The notes beneath the pieces were generated by a model that was not told the DNA's origin, did no database searches, and worked only from the letters and a program-made list of their open reading frames with translations. Made by a program: the position numbers and the translations under genes. 64,000 bases of DNA from positions 225,476,099-225,540,098 of the forward strand of contig OZ018317.1 of assembly GCA_963969495.1 (NCBI GenBank). The letters are read 5' to 3'. Source of the DNA: Ceratothoa steindachneri. Its lineage: Eukaryota; Arthropoda; Malacostraca; Isopoda; Cymothoidae. The first letter of the stretch is position 1, and the number at the start of each line of letters is the position of its first letter. This document shows, piece after piece, positions 61,521-64,000 of the stretch.

Positions 61521-63174
61521 TTAAAACAACTTTAATGTTCGATTCCAGTTTAACACTTGACTATTGATGGCCGGCTTTTGTTCGTTTATTAAGATGATTT
61601 CTAAGATGTTCAGCCCAGCTTTATTTCTCTCTTTTCTTTTAATTACGGTGTCGTCAACTAGAATAACTCTCGTTAGATTGATGTTATGTGCGCTCTCCAT
61701 ATGATTTATAGGTCCTCCACTTTGCAGATGCATCGTTAAAGGTCTCGAAAGTGTGGTAGTTGTCATGCTAATATAGTTAGAGTTATTATATAGCTTGCAG
61801 TATTTATTGGGGCAGATGAACTCGTAAACTATGTTGGTTGACTTGAGATTTGAGGAGTTTTGGCAGCTGTTGTTTTTCATATGGAGATTATTGGCTTTTG
61901 TTGTTTTATAGTAAATAATCAGTTGAATTTTTTCCATTTGATTTTTAACCTTGATGTTACGATTAATAATCTCCTTGATGTTTTTTCATCTATTTTATAG
62001 GCCGTGGACATCTGATTTCTGTAGTACAGTTTGATATTGTTTACTGCGCTCTGATTACTTTCCATTGTATCCGTATCTTTGAAGCGATTATTTAAAATTG
62101 ATTGGAGTTGTTTGTCATTCATGCTGTTCGGGAAACCGTTATTCATGAGTGTTTGTTTTAAACGTGATATCAATTGTTGGAAAAGTTCCCATGTAGAGCA
62201 GCACTGATATGCTCGGCGGATGTATGAGCCGATTACACTTATTTGAAATCCTTAAGGGCATTCACTATCCGCATTGAGGCATCTTCCCATGTCCGTAGCT
62301 TTTCCATATATTTTTGTGATATAGCTAGCATTGATGTTTTAAAGGGAGTTCATTACCCGTGCTCAATTCATAAGTGAATTTTAACACTGAGTTCTCCTCA
62401 AATTGCTGTTTGATGTTTATCAGATGTTCTTCGTTTTGGACGTTGATGTAGATCTCGTATACGTATCGGCAATATGTGTGTGGCTTATTTTCCATGATGT
62501 CCAATTATCTCTCTTTAAGTTGACCCATATAATAGCTGGTGAAAGTCGGCCCTTTAGGGTGACCCCATAGCCACTCCATCCACTTGCGTGTATAGATTAC
62601 CGTCTGGTGTCCTGAACGGGGCCTCTGATGTGTATGAACGTAACATCCTCCTTAAGATGTTTGGGTCAAGATTTGGAGGAGACATTGTAGGATGGTGATA
62701 CATGGTTTTTTAATCATGATGTTATGATCTGAGCGATAGGCATGCTCGTAAACAGGCTTTTCACGTAAAGGGATGATATTAGTCCTGCCGGGCTTGTAGA
62801 GTGGAGTATATCGATGAATTCCTTCGTGGATTTTATGCTATTCTTCGAAGGGATGTACGGTTTTATTACCGCATTAGGGTTTTAGCTAAACGGTACGTTG
62901 GTTTCATGACTTGAGAGATGATGGGTCTCACTGGGCTGTTCGGCTTATGGATTTTTACATTTCCATACAGATATCCTGGTGTGTAATCTCTGATGATCTT
63001 TTGGAAGTGAAGTCCTCCGATGAGTGCTTTAGCTTTAGTTATTTGTCCATTTATTTTCTTTTTTAAGTCTTCTGTTGGATCTTCCAAAAGATCGTGGGCG
63101 ATTACACACCAAGATATCTGTATGGAAATGTAAAAATCCATAAGCCGAACAACCCATTGAAACCCATCTCTCAA
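61521..63174 (-). pseudogene. Penelope-like element P5, RT and GIY-YIG relic
   Basis: Minus strand from 63174. The RT N-terminal part is KAKALIGGLHFQKIIRD, then YTPGYLYGNVKIHKPNSPVR and PIISQVMKPTYRLAKTL (63050-62870). A decayed stretch with LYTQVDGVAMGSP and a frameshift leads to KGPTFTSYYMGQLKE (about 62600-62520). HTYCRYVYEIYINVQNEEHL follows (about 62490-62430), where the catalytic YVDD reads YVYE. The linker is NNGFPNSMNDKQLQSILNNR (62140-62080). The GIY-YIG part is NIVYEFICPNKYCKLYNNSN, YISMTTTTLSRPLTMHLQSG, with the core Gly as Ser, and a C-terminus LNILEIILINEQKPAINSQV (61937-61521). The catalytic RT and GIY-YIG positions are both changed, so it is inactive. Its 5' end turns into an inverted copy of itself near 63008-63081. 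Confidence 0.87.
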
Positions 63175-63206
63175 GTCACGACACCAACGTACCGTTTAGC
63201 AACTAG
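62888..63206. repeat. Head-to-head inverted junction of PLE P5
   Basis: Left arm about 62888-63007 (minus-sense PLE) and right arm about 63082-63206 (plus-sense) are complementary over ~120 bp. Both encode YLYGNVKIHKPN on their own strand. The inner ends gatcttttggaag / cttccaaaagatc are perfect. The loop is about 74 bp. Beyond 63206 the satellite array starts. Confidence 0.9.
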
Positions 63207-64000
63207 AGGTTCTAGTTGGGGCTGATAGAAAAGAGATATATGGGCTAGGGGCCATAGTGAGGGCTAATAAAAATATATGGTGGGGCTAGGGACTTGGGTG
63301 GGGATCTTGATTAGTAAAGATGGATAGGCTGGAGGCTTTAGTGGGAGCTGATAAAACAGATATGGGAGCTAGTGGCTTGGATATGCAGCTGAAGGGTGGA
63401 GATGGTTGGCCAGAGGCTTTGGTAGGGTCTTATAAAAGAGATAGTGGGGCTAGGGGCCTGGATGGAAGCTGAATTGTGGAGATAATTGGGCTAGAGGCTT
63501 TAATGGGGGCTGATAAAAAGAGATTGTGCGGCTATGTATTGACTTGGATGTGAAGCTGAATTGTGGAAAAGGTTGGGCTAGAGGCTCTAGTGGGGGCTGA
63601 TACAAGAAGATATAGGGGCTAGGGGCTTGGGTATGGAGTTAAAGGGTAGAGATTGTTTGGCTAGAGGCTTAACTGGGGACTGATAAAAGAGATAGTGGGG
63701 TTAGTGGCTTGGGTGGGAGATGAATGGTTGAGATAGATGGGCTAGAGGCTTTAATGGGGGATGATATAAAGATATATTGTGGCTATGGGCTTGTGTAGTT
63801 AGTTGTAAAGTGGAGATTTATGGGCTAGAGGCGTTAGTGGGGGCTTATAGCAGAGATAGTGGCGCTAGGGGCTTGGCTGCCGAGCTGAAAAGTGGAAATT
63901 GTGTGATAGAGGATTTATGGGAGGCTGCTAAATCAGATGGTGGGGCTAAGGGCTTGGAAAGGCAGATGAAGAGTGAAGAGGGATGGGCTAGAGGCTTTAG
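63207..64000. repeat. ~80-87 bp satellite array, second locus
   Basis: About nine to ten diverged units with ggctagaggctttagtgggg, gctgataaaaagagat, and ggggctaggggcttgggt, repeated to the window end. The phrase ctagaggct recurs near 63410, 63489, 63577 and 63660. It is the same satellite as at 51986-52433. Confidence 0.88.

Overview
This 64 kb window looks like intergenic, repeat-dominated DNA from an animal nuclear genome. It is AT-rich, broken up by long (TA)n arrays, and filled with decayed transposable elements of classes typical of metazoans: Penelope-like elements (PLEs) with GIY-YIG domains, CR1-type and I/Jockey-type non-LTR retrotransposons, a Ty3/gypsy-type LTR element, and mariner, Tc1, piggyBac and hAT DNA transposons. 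The mix suggests an invertebrate, possibly an arthropod such as a crustacean, but I cannot fix the host from sequence alone. I see no convincing host protein-coding gene, rRNA, tRNA or CRISPR array.

Layout. 0.6-4.3 kb: two degraded copies (A minus, B plus) of one I/Jockey-like family, placed head to head. 5.3-6.9 kb: a Tc1-like pseudogene split by a 919 bp deleted mariner. 7.5-12 kb: a run of unrelated tandem repeats. 13.3-13.8 kb: a palindrome between (TA)n arrays. 14.0-15.5 kb: a 5'-truncated CR1 with a 444-codon open RT frame. 15.8-20.3 kb: a PLE bounded by (TA)n on both sides, apparently invaded by I/Jockey-like copy C. 20.3-20.9 kb: a second PLE lineage. 21-24.9 kb: I/Jockey-like copy D, the most complete of its family. 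25-28.5 kb: a PLE split by a piggyBac element with TTAA duplications. 28.8-31.3 kb: I/Jockey-like copy E. 31.8-32.5 kb: a PLE-like 3' end. 33.2-35 kb: a different non-LTR ORF1 plus the start of an endonuclease. 35.1-36 kb: a maT-like mariner. 36-37.5 kb: a further PLE lineage. 37.5-38.8 kb: a nearly intact mariner-like element. 40.9-42.5 kb: an unclassified transposase-like pseudogene. 43-46.3 kb: a CR1 copy with ORF1 (esterase domain) and an internally deleted ORF2. 49.1-54.8 kb: two hAT elements separated by an ~80 bp satellite. 55-60.8 kb: a gypsy element with 1.5 kb LTRs. 61.2-63.2 kb: another PLE. 63.2-64 kb: the same ~80 bp satellite again.

Nothing here works as a pathway. The information lies in the insertion order (nested elements with preserved target duplications), in recurrent structural features of the PLE copies (head-to-head inverted junctions, a hammerhead-ribozyme-like core, and TGCATA-(TA)n ends), and in deletion derivatives that kept reading frames open. 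All family assignments come from reading translated motifs by eye; no database search was run.
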